DNA of 64,000 bases from Galeruca laticollis (taxonomy: Eukaryota > Arthropoda > Insecta > Coleoptera > Chrysomelidae): positions 224,642,517 through 224,706,516 of the forward strand of contig OY998175.1 of NCBI GenBank assembly GCA_963921935.1, written 5' to 3'. Made by a program: the position numbers and the translations under genes. The first letter of the stretch is position 1, and each line of letters starts with the position of its first letter. The notes beneath the pieces are model-generated. The model searched no databases. It was given only the letters and a program-made list of their open reading frames with translations, and was not told where the DNA came from. This document shows positions 11,371 through 21,241 of this stretch, one piece after another.

Positions 11371-11660
11371 CCATTGAGGTTAGAGAGAAGAACGATCGCT
11401 ACATCCTAAAGCATTAGCCTGCCAGTCTCTGAAAATATGTAGAGTTCCTAATTCATTGTTCAGCCACCAGCCGCGCTGCCGTCAGTAAGTAGCATCTGCG
11501 AATTTAGCTGTTTAGGCGTACAAGTAGATGAAGTTAGTTGAATAATGTACCCGCTTTTTATTGAGATAGCATAGAGATCGCAGCGACTCACTAATTTTGT
11601 CCATATTTCTGGGACACTTTTTTCTACAGCGATCGTTCCTCTTCTCTCTAACCTCCATGG
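11371..11660. mobile_element. MITE with about 30-bp terminal inverted repeats
   Basis: The left end CCATTGAGGTTAGAGAGAAG (11371 onward, continuing through AACGATCGCT to 11400) is the reverse complement of the right end at 11628-11660, with one substitution and a short indel. Total length is about 290 bp and there is no coding capacity, as expected of a miniature inverted-repeat transposable element. I could not assign a superfamily. Confidence 0.7.
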
Positions 11661-11739
11661 TCGGAGTTTAAGAGAAACAGGAACGTTTAACTTAATAGAG
11701 TAATTTTATAAACTGATTTTGTACAATGGATGATTACGT

Positions 11740-12200
11740 TGTAGGATCATTTTTACCGAATTAGTGAAACGAGTTTAAGAATAGTGCGTACTCCAATAAT
11801 TGAACAAAACATACTAGATGCTATTGATAATGAACCTACAACCAGTTTAAAGAAACTTTCGTTACAATTTAATATTTTAAAATCAAACGTAAATAGAATA
11901 CTTCAAGAGAAACTATTGTATCCGTTTCATGTACAGAAAGCTCATGCTATGTTACCAGATGGCTATCCTCCTAGACTTAGTTACGCAACTGGCTTTTGGG
12001 TAAACAAGGAGAAGACCTATGTTTCATTGAAAATGTACTATTTGTAAATGAAGCCGGTTTTAACAGGAATGGTATAATTAACTAATTCCCATAATCTTCA
12101 TCTGTGGGATGACGAAAACCTCACGGCGTAATTAAGACTGAACACCAACAGAGGTTTATAGTTAATGTATTGGCAACCGCTTAATTGTTCCGTATATCCT
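11740..12200 (+). pseudogene. Mariner-related transposase remnant
   Basis: The frame at 11784-12047 reads ILDAIDNEPTTSLKKLSLQF, then VNRILQEKLLYPFHVQKAHA, closely parallel to the helix-turn-helix part of the transposase at 49776-50197 (LLNAVDNEPSTSLRKLS, then VMKEQLLYPFHMEKVHS). The following bases still resemble the DEsGFTRdG and HLWDD segments but in several frames with stops. It is a decayed member of the same family, without recognisable termini. Confidence 0.75.
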
Positions 12201-12310
12201 CAATGATCGTTCAGACGCACAGTCTTTTTTACAGTGTATATGCTCACATCTATTTCCGTGTGTCTTAATATTATTTCACACATCTTCCTGAGATTCCCTA
12301 CCGTTATACA

Positions 12311-12650
12311 CTATATGTGATGGACCGCTACCTTCCACTCAGAGCCTATCTCCTTCCGAATAGTAACGATGTGTCTCCACACATCCACTGCTTTCCCTGA
12401 GTGTGCAATCCTTATGATTTTTTTGGCAACTACTTCCTTTTTGGATTTGATGATCGTCTTCTGCTCCAAGACCTGGTAAGACTTGACTATCTCACCCAGC
12501 TCGGGATACTTTTCCTTGTATGTCTTTTGCATACTGCGTCATCATAGGGTAACCAGGATCTCCGGTTCTATTATATCCACTTTTACAACTTCGTTTCCTG
12601 CATTGAGGGGGTTTTCTACCATTATATTTATTTCATTCCATACGACTAAT
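12311..12650 (-). pseudogene. Unidentified lysine-rich reading frame, possible ORF1 fragment
   Basis: A 73-residue frame (MQKTYKEKYPELGEIVKSYQ onward) preceded by about 40 further residues in a neighbouring frame. No recognised domain. It lies directly downstream, on the minus strand, of a 0.4-kb repeat that also occurs at 48.4 kb, so it may be the start of an ORF1 following a retrotransposon 5' leader. That link is inference. Confidence 0.25.
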
Positions 12651-12651
12651 A

Positions 12652-13070
12652 CGGTCGAATTTATCTGAGGTGTTGGTTTGCAACTGAAAGTGAAGATGGC
12701 GCTAGCTGACTACTTCTCGCTTGTGTGTAACTACACGAGCCAAGTAGAGGTTGTCGGAAGACGGAATCTTCTGTTCGGATAAGAGACTCTGAACTGTAAG
12801 GCATTACGGCACTCTTGAAGAGCCCCAAGAAGGTCGAAACGCGTCAGTGTACTATGCTTTTCCGCTATCAGTTGTGAATCACTACAGATGTCCGTATCCG
12901 CAAAATGGTCGATCGACATCACGGTTTTCGAAGGGGATGTAATTCAATATTCTGCGTGGTATTAGCCAGAAATGTAGTTTTTTTTTCTCTTCGAAGAACG
13001 GTCAAGCCAATACATCAAAATTGAAATTTCGACTAAAAGCAGGTGTAGTAGAAAATCGAAATTTATGAAA
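12652..13070. repeat. Dispersed 0.4-kb repeat, copy 1
   Basis: About 420 bp that align by eye with 48430-48830 in the same orientation, e.g. GTGAAGATGGCGCTAGCTGA here and GTGAAGATGGCGCCAGCTGA there, and CAATATTCTGCGTGGTATTA in both. No inverted ends and no coding capacity found. It may be a SINE or the leader of a longer retrotransposon. Confidence 0.75.
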
Positions 13071-14063
13071 ACGTGGTAAAACGTTACACTGACCACATAG
13101 AAAAAAGTATTGAGATTTAGGAAATATGAAACAATGAGATTATGTTCATATTTAATATCATAAAAATACTTTTCTTTCAAATTACCTAAGATTCCAATCA
13201 AAGCCTCATAATTTTCACCCCAATTCTGACCTCGACATGATAATCATGAAGTAAATGATTAAGACACGAACTTTCTATAAAAATCTCTCCGAAAAAACCA
13301 CCGAGCTTACAAAGAATTGCAATTTTCTTTTTATTTTTCTTTCTTTCATATCCCCTTTGTTCTTCTTCCTCCGAATCTGGAATGAACTGTCAGTCAGGAA
13401 TTGGAGTCTTGAATAGGACAATTAATTTTTCACACAATGGCTTCCGCTTTTTTTTGTGTGTGTTTTCCAAACCGCGATTCTCGAGCGGTTTTTGGGAAAT
13501 TGTATGCAAAAACTTTCTCGCGGAAGCTGTAAGTCAACAAAGCAATATTTTCATTAGCCATCTAGGAAACTTTACATAGAAAGAGTCAAGTTAACATGAA
13601 TAAGATCTTTGAAATTTATGTTACGGGTGTGTCTTGTTATATTTGAGCAAACTAGATCTAACCAGTCGCTTTGGGTTTTTTTAGAGAAGACGCGGTGGGT
13701 CGGCAGTTCATAATTTGAATTTTTAGATGGCTTAATGGAACAAAATTATATTTAAGTGACTGAACATTGAATCGTTCCTCTCATTTTCTCTTATTTTCTC
13801 AGTTGGCGAATAAGGGATATGTTCCCTCTTGTACGGTAATCTTTCAATATCTTAGGGATTTCGTCGAAAGTAGGACTGAATTAAACTCTTATTTACTACC
13901 CAACGTTTCGAAAAATTTCATTTTCTTTTTCAAGGATGAAATGTGGACATGCTGGGATATTTTATTAAATAATTACTTTCTGTACCTAAGTTTACAGTGA
14001 GTTAACAATTATTGAAACACTTCATACTATTAACAACAAAAATATTTTATATATAGATACCTC
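13071..14063. other. No gene recognised
   Basis: About 1 kb of AT-rich sequence between the dispersed repeat and the piggyBac element. Short open frames at 13382-13579 and 13767-14000 show no domain or start context and look random. Confidence 0.5.
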
Positions 14064-14067
14064 TTAA

Positions 14068-16225
14068 CCCTTAATCGGCAATGTGCAGTATGTGAGACTG
14101 CCTGGATATTAAGTTGTATGATAATTCTATAACGGTCACGCCCGCAATCGTGTCACTCCACCTAATCTTGAAGCTATTGGTTCACAATAGATCACCCGAT
14201 TTTGAGGAAGTTTATTTTATTCCTTACCAAAACATTATCGGAGAGTAGTGATCAAGAAGATAACGAAGAAAGTGTTGAAGAAGGCCGATACGTATATGGA
14301 AAAAATCGTTACAGGTGGTGCACATCAGAAGTAAGACCCTCTTCGCGTACAAGGAAACATAACATAGTAATCAAAGTACCGGTTGTGATAGGAAATGCTC
14401 ACAATCTTGCTGAAAAAGCGGATCCGATAACCGTTTGGCAGCTACTCGTAAGTGACAATATGTTGTCACATATCGTTATATGGACAAATTACAAACTAAA
14501 CGTCATGAGAACAAAATACAAATCACAGACTTACAACTTGAACGACACTGATTTGGTTGAACTCAAGGGTTTTATAGGACTTTTAATTCATACCTCAGTA
14601 TTTAACTTAAGTCACGAGAGTATCAAGACACTTTTTGCTACCGATGGAACTGGTAGGGATATATTTCGGGCTGTCATGACTTCGAAACGTTTCGAAATAC
14701 TTTTGGCTGCATTAAGATTGGACAATCCGAAAGACAGAGATGAAAGAAAAAAACAGGATCCTACAGCACCAATTTCTTACATTTTCAACAGTTTTATAGA
14801 AAATGGTAAGAGCGTCTATGGAATTGGTCAATCAGTAACAATTCATGAAATGCTCCTAAGCTTTCGAGAAAAATGTCGTTTCAAAATGTGTATGCCCATG
14901 AAACCCTGTAAATACGGCATTAAAATTATGGCTTTAACTGATGCAAGAGCCAGCTACCTCTACAATGCTTACATTTATACGGGCAAAGATTCAGGCGGGA
15001 TTGGATTGTGTGTCGAATTTAAGCAGTTTTCAAAACCAACACAATCTGTTTTACGTCTTACAGAGCCAATTTTTTGAAGCAATGGGAATTTAACCGCTGA
15101 TAATTGGTTTACTTCTATAGAACTTGTCAACGTATTGCTAAAAAATAAAGTTACCTATGTTGGTACAATGAAGAAAAACAAAAGAGAAATTCCTACATGT
15201 TTTTTACCTAACAAATCAAGACAAATGGGATCAACGGTATATGGTTTTCGTGAGGCGTCAACTATAGTTTCTTATGTGAGAAAACATAACAAAGCTACCA
15301 TAGTTATATCTACCATGCATAACACGGCTTCTACAGATCCAGAAAATCAAAAACCTGAAATAATTGCATATTATAATGGTAACAGAGGCGGAGTAGATTG
15401 TCTTAATGAAAAGTGTGCAAAAAGTACATCAAGTCGCCGCACACGTCGATGGCCATTAGTTATTTTTTTTGTATTGTGGACATTTCAATTGTAAATTCTT
15501 ACATTTTGCACCAATGCTACAAAAAAAAATCAGGAAATTCGTGACAAATCTCTATTTGCAAAAATACTAGCTGCTCAACTAGTTCAGCCTCATATGGAAA
15601 GACGAGTTCAAAATTGTCGTCTTCGTCGCGAACTACGCTTTATAATAAATAGAATACTGGGAAAATCTCGAGAAAATGTTCCTCCAGGAAATGAAGTTCT
15701 AGTGAAAGAAAAACGAAGAGCTTGCTCTCTTTGTCATAGAACAACACATAGAATGACAAAATATCTGTGTGGAGTGTAGGAAGCCCATATGCGTGCAATC
15801 TTCCAAACACAAGTGCGACACTTCCGTAAATATTGCCGATATTTAGAACTTCCTGCGAGTTTTATTTCTGTTGTATGTTCTGTTTTTTCACTAAAAATGG
15901 ATTGTTTTGAATGCATTTTTTTCATATTTGTTTCAATGTTATTATAAATGAAACCTACCACTTAAAAATTCAATGCCTAAACTATTACGGCATATTTCAT
16001 CTAGTTTTTGTACTCTTTGAATAAGGATCTGTTTGATACGTATTTTTTTTCAAAAAAGTGTTTTTTACCGTATCAAATAACTAAAATATATATCTAGCTT
16101 GAGTTGATATGAAAGTTGAAGTTTATTTTTTATTATAAATAATTTAAATCATTGTCAGAACATGGCAGTCTCACAAACGGCACCTTACCGTCTACGCAAC
16201 AAAAATTGACCTTTCCGGTTAAGGG
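14068..16225 (+). mobile_element. piggyBac-like transposon, complete ends
   Basis: The left end CCCTTAATCGGCAATG is preceded by TTAA (14064-14067). The right end, read on the minus strand, begins CCCTTAACCGGAAAGG and is followed on the plus strand by TCAA (16226-16229), a one-base variant of the TTAA target duplication. Subterminal inverted copies of TGTGAGACTGCC lie at about 14090-14101 and 16164-16175. The 2158-bp length and a single transposase gene fit the family. The transposase is broken, so it is not autonomous now. Confidence 0.9.
14202..15860 (+). pseudogene. piggyBac-type transposase, multiply frameshifted
   Basis: A 291-residue frame (14202-15077) carries an acidic N-terminus, then the DDE_Tnp_1_7 core: LKGFIGLLIHTSVF, IFRAVMTSKRFEILLAALRL and MPMKPCKYGIKIMALTDA. 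The next pieces include ADNWFTSIELV (15095-15130), TCFLPNKSRQMGSTVYGFRE, GNRGGVDCLNEKCAKST (third acidic position kept) and a C-terminal Cys-rich finger: RRACSLCHRTTHRMTKYLC, then in another frame CRKPICVQSSKHKC. Frame changes occur near 15070, 15490, 15530 and 15775. The residue in VTIHEMLLSF where the family normally has the first catalytic aspartate is histidine. Confidence 0.9.
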
Positions 16226-16229
16226 TCAA

Positions 16230-17090
16230 GTTTATCTAATATACCAGGATCTTTTCAAAGTGAAAAAACATTATCTGATTTACAGAGTGTCCCAATTTGA
16301 GTGACAGTTTTTTGGTTGAGACATAACTGAGTTGGTGTATCTAACTCTATAACTTAAGAGAGAGTCTACAAAAAATTGACGATAAAAATAGCTAACCTAA
16401 AAATGCACAAGTTTCGTATCATATACGTTCAACTGATAATGTATCATAAATAATCGGATTCCCTATGCATTTCTTGATAATGAGAGCACTTACAAAGGGA
16501 AATCTATCGCAAATTATACGTTGTATTGAACCCCATTATTCATCGAGTAATTATAAATTGCCATAAAACTCCTTCCGCTATAAATTGCGAATAAGAGATA
16601 TTCCGTGGAAATGCAATCCTAATTATTAATTCGTGAATAGGAAATAAATTGAAGTGAATATATAATTTATATGAAAAAGTGGCAGTACGAAAAGTGGATT
16701 TTCTGTGGGGTAATACGGTTATTAAAAAAGATATATGAAAATATTGGTCCTCCTTTTGTGAAAGTCGTTAGTCCGATACTACCGAGTGTCCCACTTAACT
16801 TCTCGGTGTTTGATCGCTTATGACTCCAATAGTTTTGGGAATGTAGTTTTCACCAGTTTGATTCAAATTTATAAAAGTTTTATTTCTCAACAATGAGATC
16901 TTTTATTGGTACTTCAGTTTGACCGGAAATTAACACCACGATTTTGAGGGATAGTCAAACCCAAAGCACAATCCTTGCGCTTTCTAAACATATATAGTTT
17001 ATGCCACTTGTCCGGAAATCATGGCCTAAAATTTAAGTTTAACAACTTCCAGTAATTTGAGAGGCAATTTGTTGCAAATAAAAATACTGT
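16230..17090. other. No gene recognised
   Basis: AT-rich non-coding stretch between piggyBac and the gypsy element. I see no tandem repeat, inverted repeat or coding frame longer than expected by chance. Confidence 0.5.
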
Positions 17091-17516
17091 AATGTTTTTC
17101 TTATTTATTAAAATGTTTTTATTACGAGTGGGATAAATTCATACACACTTACTTAATTTATTTATTCACTCCACTATTCACTAATTATATACAAAGTATA
17201 TTCACTTAAACTAGTTTATATAAACTCTTCACTAATTTATATTCACTTATTTACTGTTTATCTTACGATGTCAAATTATAAACTAAACTAACTCTCCCTG
17301 GTCGGTCCTTTATATATTAGTGCCTTTTTTACTAGATAATTCTAGATTGCGGCTTACACAAAAACAATTGGCTCTCTTTCGTTTTCTAGATAAGATTGGT
17401 CACAAAAACAATGTCAAGATAAGATAGTCACAATCGTAAACAGTTCTAAGAAATCCCTGCGCAACCGTTATAATTTTAACTTTCATACATGACTTAGACA
17501 GAATCGAATTCATGGT
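17091..17516 (-). other. Probable 3' non-coding/LTR region of the gypsy element
   Basis: Lies immediately downstream (minus strand) of the last pol stop codon and has TATA-like sequence around 17310-17320. There is no second copy in the window to confirm an LTR, because the 5' side of the element is cut off by a Penelope fragment near 20703. The assignment is positional only. Confidence 0.3.
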
Positions 17517-17589
17517 CTACACTGGTGTGCTATTTTGTAACATTACCCCTTCCTTAAATGGAAGTTCCTCCTGGAACTTTTGTGTAGCC

Positions 17590-17660
17590 GAGACTGGATG
17601 TTTGAATCGGCAACTGGCCCCATTTCTACACTTTCCGATCTTATGGAAATAGCAGGGCAC
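17590..17660 (-). pseudogene. CCCH zinc finger at the end of the gypsy pol frame
   Basis: Reads CYFHKIGKCRNGASCRFKH, a textbook C-x7-C-x5-C-x3-H (CCCH) finger, all four ligands present. Such fingers usually bind single-stranded RNA. It lies about 20 residues after the macro domain in the same frame and some 25 residues before the stop at 17517. It differs in type from the CCHC knuckles of the gag part. Confidence 0.85.
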
Positions 17661-17664
17661 AGTC

Positions 17665-18100
17665 TTCATCGGATACTGATAACGGGGCTTGTAGCTACAA
17701 ATTAATATCTGGACACCGGTATCTCGAAAGATAATCTCTACCATGTGCCTGATAACTCGCCAATCCAACTGGTTACTCGTTATCTTAGGTATAGACAGTT
17801 TCTTCACGCTGGATTCTAACACATGGTCTTGGAGGTTTTGAAGTGCTTCCCACACATCGCGGTAGGTAGATCGATCTCAAAATTCATTTTTAATTACCAC
17901 GTAGACGACGTCCCGCGAATTATGTTTCAGTTTAAATGTCTTGCCAGAGGCAGGAATCTGGTATTCAAGTTTTTCTAATTGCCCGAACTTCTTTCGAAAA
18001 ACGGATGCCAACTCTAGTGCGTTCTTGAGACGGGCGGGGATGGTGTATGCCAGTGAATAATCTTACGGGAGAGTGAACAAATCTTGTCGTTGTTCTGAAG
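17665..18100 (-). pseudogene. Macro domain (ADP-ribose-binding fold) fused to gypsy integrase
   Basis: In the integrase frame: RQDLFTLP at 18066-18089, a TAA stop (18063-18065), then DYSLAYTIPARLKNALELA and SVFRKKFGQLEKLEYQ, KHNSRDVVYVVIKN, a TGA stop (17877-17879), then YRDVWEALQNLQDHVLESSV, KKLSIPKI and MVEIIFRDTGVQILICSY. This order (gDLF, SLAh, FRKKFG, YrDvW..L, LsIPrI, vFrDT) matches macro domains of the TARG1/OARD1 type, which remove ADP-ribose from proteins. The glycine-rich loop (normally GAGIA) reads NALELA and the IGCGLD loop is shortened to ITSN, so this copy has probably lost binding and catalysis. Family call is from motif order, not from a search. Confidence 0.7.
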
Positions 18101-18515
18101 TGACTCCATATCTAGCTTTCCCGGTACCTCCATACGCGCCCATAAATTCATCGAATGTAGGGTCAGACACATCTAGAATATGGTTTACTCCTTTCTCTAG
18201 GTCATGCACTCCTTCGAATGGCGCTAGTCGGTTTTGGTGAACTACTTTTGGTTTTCCGTTGGGGATCTTGCTTATGCGATATATAACATCATTGATCCTT
18301 TTCTTGATTAAGTATGGACCCTCCCAGGATGTTTGTAATTTTTGAGAAAAGCCTTTTCTCCTCGTCGGGTTGTGTAACCATACTTTGTCCCCTTCTCTAA
18401 AACCGCCTTCTGTGGCCTGCGTGTCGAACCGACTTTTCACTCTGTCGCTGGCAACTTGAAGATTTGTTCGAACTAATTCATGAATATCGTCCAGCCTTCT
18501 TTTCAATTGGATCAC
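18063..18515 (-). pseudogene. Gypsy integrase C-terminal domain
   Basis: 150 residues in the same frame as the integrase core and the macro domain. FREGDKVWLHNPTRRKG and LQTSWEGPYLIKKRINDVIY, then VVHQNRLAPF are the conserved SH3-like C-terminal domain of Ty3/gypsy integrases, which contacts DNA. About 40 further residues link it to the macro domain. The open frame ends with a TAA at 18063-18065 that falls inside the macro fold. Confidence 0.85.
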
Positions 18516-19490
18516 GTAGTCTCCTCCTGCTAGATCTTCTCAAGGCCGACAACCAAATTCCAGGTCACAAGGAAGCGTCATTTCACGTCCAAACAGGATT
18601 TTCGCAAGTGTTTCATCCGTGGACTCATTTACGGCAGATCGAGAAGCCAATGCGAATAGGGAAAGATACTGGTCCCAATCTATCTGATGGCTGGAAACTA
18701 TTTTGGACAGGTATTTACCAATAGTCCTCTTCATTCTATCGACCATTCCATCTGACTGTGGATGTAATGCTGTTGTCCTGGTCTTCTTCATTCCCAACTT
18801 GTCGCAAATCTCCTGGAATAGATGGCTTTCGAAATTCCTTCCCCGGTCACTGTGGACTTCCAAGGGCACTCCATATCGGCTGATAAATTCTTTCACCAAT
18901 ACATCCACGACAGTTGTGGCCTCTTGATTCGGGATCGCGTGAATTTCCACCCACTTTGTGAAATAATCCATTACAACCAGGATGTATTTACCACCATTTT
19001 CTGTCGTCGGAAATGGTTCAGTGATGTGTAAAGCTATCCTTTCGAAAGGGCTTCGAACATTATACTGTTTCATAGGTGCCTTTCTCTTGCGATGTGGTCC
19101 ATAGATCGTACATTTCTTACACCAGTCCTTCACATCGTCGGAGCTGTTCATCCAATAAAACCTTTCACGTACTGGCTGAATGGTTTCCTTCACTCCCAGA
19201 TGACCTCCCGATGGACTGTCGTCTAACTTCTTCAGTACATCAGCTACTCTCGTTCAAGTGATAACTAGCTGTCTCCTCATCTCGGAACCATTATCGTTTT
19301 CAAGGAATCTTTTCAACAGCCCTCCTTCCAGTACAAGGGAGTCCCACTGAGCCCAATATGATTTGGGTGTCGGTGAAAATCTTGACACTTCTTGCCAGGT
19401 AGGTCGCCGATTATTCTCCTTCCACTCCCGAATTTTCTTTAGACAAGGATCATTCTCCTGATCTCTGATTCTGGTGAGTGACTATCCTTC
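18516..19490 (-). pseudogene. Gypsy integrase core
   Basis: Starts with an H2C2-type region (GGHLGVKETI, then VKDWCKKCTIYG) and continues with the DDE core: YILVVMDYFTKWVE, VHSDRGRNFESHLF (second aspartate present) and TALHPQSDGMVDRMKRTIG, where the usual catalytic glutamate of MVERxNRT is aspartate. The first catalytic aspartate region reads IALHITEPFP, with histidine where IDILGPFP is expected. Two of the three catalytic positions are therefore changed. A TGA at 18540-18542 separates it in frame from the C-terminal domain. Confidence 0.85.
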
Positions 19491-19562
19491 ATTGAATACT
19501 GTAATTCTTGAAACTGCAACTTCTTAAGATTTCGTGTTGTTGCATTGAGAATAGTCTACAGG

Positions 19563-19976
19563 TCATGAGCGTCTAGGCAAAGAGTTGGCCTTTCGGTGAT
19601 TCACATCAGATGGATGTTCACCCCTGTCTGATTTCCTCTGTGGTTGGAGTTCCTGAGTTGTAGGAGTCTTGGGGCGCTTAGACGGACTGCGTAGGTTCTC
19701 TAACTTGCCACATTTCCGGCATTTGAGCTTCTTCGACTTCTTGTCTGCCATATATTTTAACAAGTTGACGATCTGGTTGAGTTTGTCATCGTCATCTTCT
19801 TCCTGCATAGTCCTACATTTGTTGTACCGTAAGCCCTCCGTGGCTGCTTTACATTTAAGAGGTTCTTGGTTTGAAGGAGTCGTAGGTCGCTTACACGAAC
19901 TGCGTGCATGCTCTAGCTCGCCACAATTACAGCGCCAGATTTTCTTCGGCTCCTGGTCTACTATGCCTTTCAACAA
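19563..19976 (-). pseudogene. Gag zinc-knuckle region, duplicated and degenerate
   Basis: Two related segments, RCNCGELEHARSSCKRP and KCRKCGKLENLRSPSKRP, each followed by a T/P-rich stretch and a KCR or KCK element. They look like a tandem duplication of a CCHC knuckle in which the histidine or last cysteine has been lost in places. Between them lies an acidic stretch (EEDDDDKLNQIVNLLKYM). This is the nucleocapsid part of gag. It is followed almost directly by integrase sequence, which marks the internal deletion. Confidence 0.6.
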
Positions 19977-20396
19977 GCTGACGTTCTGGTCAAGTCTTTC
20001 ATCGTCACCTATTTTCTGTATGGTCCTAATTTTGTTTTATCCCGAAGCCTTCGTTGCTGCTTCATATTCAAGAGCAGCAGTCAATACGTCGACTAATATT
20101 TTCGGGTGTGCTAAACGAAGCGTCCTCTGTATATCGGGGTCACGTTAGCCATCAATAAAGGCCTGGATGCCCAGGCATTCCATTATGTTTTCTGGTGCTG
20201 ACGGATAAGCAATTCGAACTAGTCGGGTAATGTCCACTTCATATTCTTTAAAGGATTCATCACGTTTCTGCCTTCAGCTCTTCAGCTGAGATTGGTACAA
20301 ACGTTCTAGATGTTCATGACCATATCGCATATCCAATCTCTTCTTCAGCTGCTCGAAGTCATCCGTTTCTTCCCAAATTATCGTATGAAGTACATC

Positions 20397-20690
20397 TTAG
20401 GCATCTCCTTGAAGCGCGATGGTTAAATTCACTGCCTCCTCCTTATCGGACCAATTATTCACTGTAGCGGCTGCTTTAAACTGTTTCACATAATTGGTAC
20501 ACGATATTTTTCCATCGAACGTTGGGGCCTTGACTCGGGTAAAACTACCAATCTCTTCTGACCTCGAGTGTGTTTCTGGCTTGCAAGGTTTTGTTTGTTC
20601 GGTCTTCTTTTCATCCGCTGACGTGTCTTGAGTTCTTATATTTGTCATCTTTTTTTCTAACTCCTTGATTTTCTCGTCCATCGTTGTCAT
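20397..20690 (-). pseudogene. Gag N-terminal part
   Basis: 97 residues beginning MTTMDEKIKELEKKMTNIRT (short coiled coil), then VKAPTFDGKISCTNYVKQF and NNWSDKEEAVNLTIALQGDA. The FDGK..W..Y..QF and A..L...L.G.A pattern is typical of the capsid part of Ty3/gypsy gag. Downstream sequence to 19976 continues gag in broken frames. Confidence 0.75.
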
Positions 20691-20702
20691 CTTATTCTCG
20701 AA

Positions 20703-21163
20703 AAGAAGAAGATGTGGTATTACAAATATTGAAGCTTAGATAATATTAGCCCTATGGTGATATCCTGGATATCATTTTTCCAATTAAGATCAGTATAACT
20801 GTGCAATGATATAGAAAACGAGGAAAACTATATCTGCTGATCTTTACAATGATCACTTAAGAAGACAGTTCATTAGTGGAGAACTCCCTAGATTTATCTG
20901 TTCATTGACAACTTCATATTGTGGGTTTCTTGAATGTCTTCTAATTTCCAATTCTTCAAGGAAATCCAGTTCTGGTTTCTTTTCACAAATATGCAGCACT
21001 TCTAGTTCTGTGTTAGGTGTCGATGGATGATTGGTGTCAAGTAGATGTTTTGCGTAGTGGGATTCATCTGGTTGTTTAAATCTGTATGCTCGTAAGTGTT
21101 CACTGTATCGGATTTCAAAATTTCTAAGGGTCTGACCCAAACATTACATTCTGGACATTTGAG

Positions 21164-21165
<2 letters not shown>
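20703..21165 (-). pseudogene. Penelope-like element, GIY-YIG endonuclease end (left arm)
   Basis: The frame at 20853-21140 reads GQTLRNFEIRYSEHLRAYR, then HYAKHLLDTNH and LEELEIRRHSRNPQYEV, nearly identical to the copy at 42557-43117. This is the C-terminal GIY-YIG nuclease of Penelope-like elements with its 3' UTR down to 20703. The GIY part itself is cut off at 21165 where a TA run begins; the matching upstream part resumes at 28351 on the same strand, beyond an LTR retrotransposon. Confidence 0.85.

Positions 21166-21237
<72 letters not shown>
21166..21237. repeat. (TA)n microsatellite, left of LTR element
   Basis: About 70 bp of almost pure TA, touching the start of the 5' LTR. A second TA run of similar length touches the 3' LTR at 28286. 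The Penelope copy on the right has a short TATATA at the equivalent place. Confidence 0.95.

Positions 21238-21241
<4 letters not shown>

Larger units (their letters stand above)
17517..20700 (-). mobile_element. Internally deleted Ty3/gypsy element with macro-domain pol
   Basis: Minus-strand order: gag start (20397-20690), degenerate CCHC knuckle repeats (19563-19976), integrase (about 18516-19490), integrase C-terminal part plus macro domain plus CCCH finger (17517-18515). Protease, reverse transcriptase and RNase H are missing, consistent with a large internal deletion near 19490-19563. The 5' end is truncated at about 20703 by Penelope sequence. The integrase-to-CCCH part stays in one frame and is interrupted by only three stop codons. 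Confidence 0.8.
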
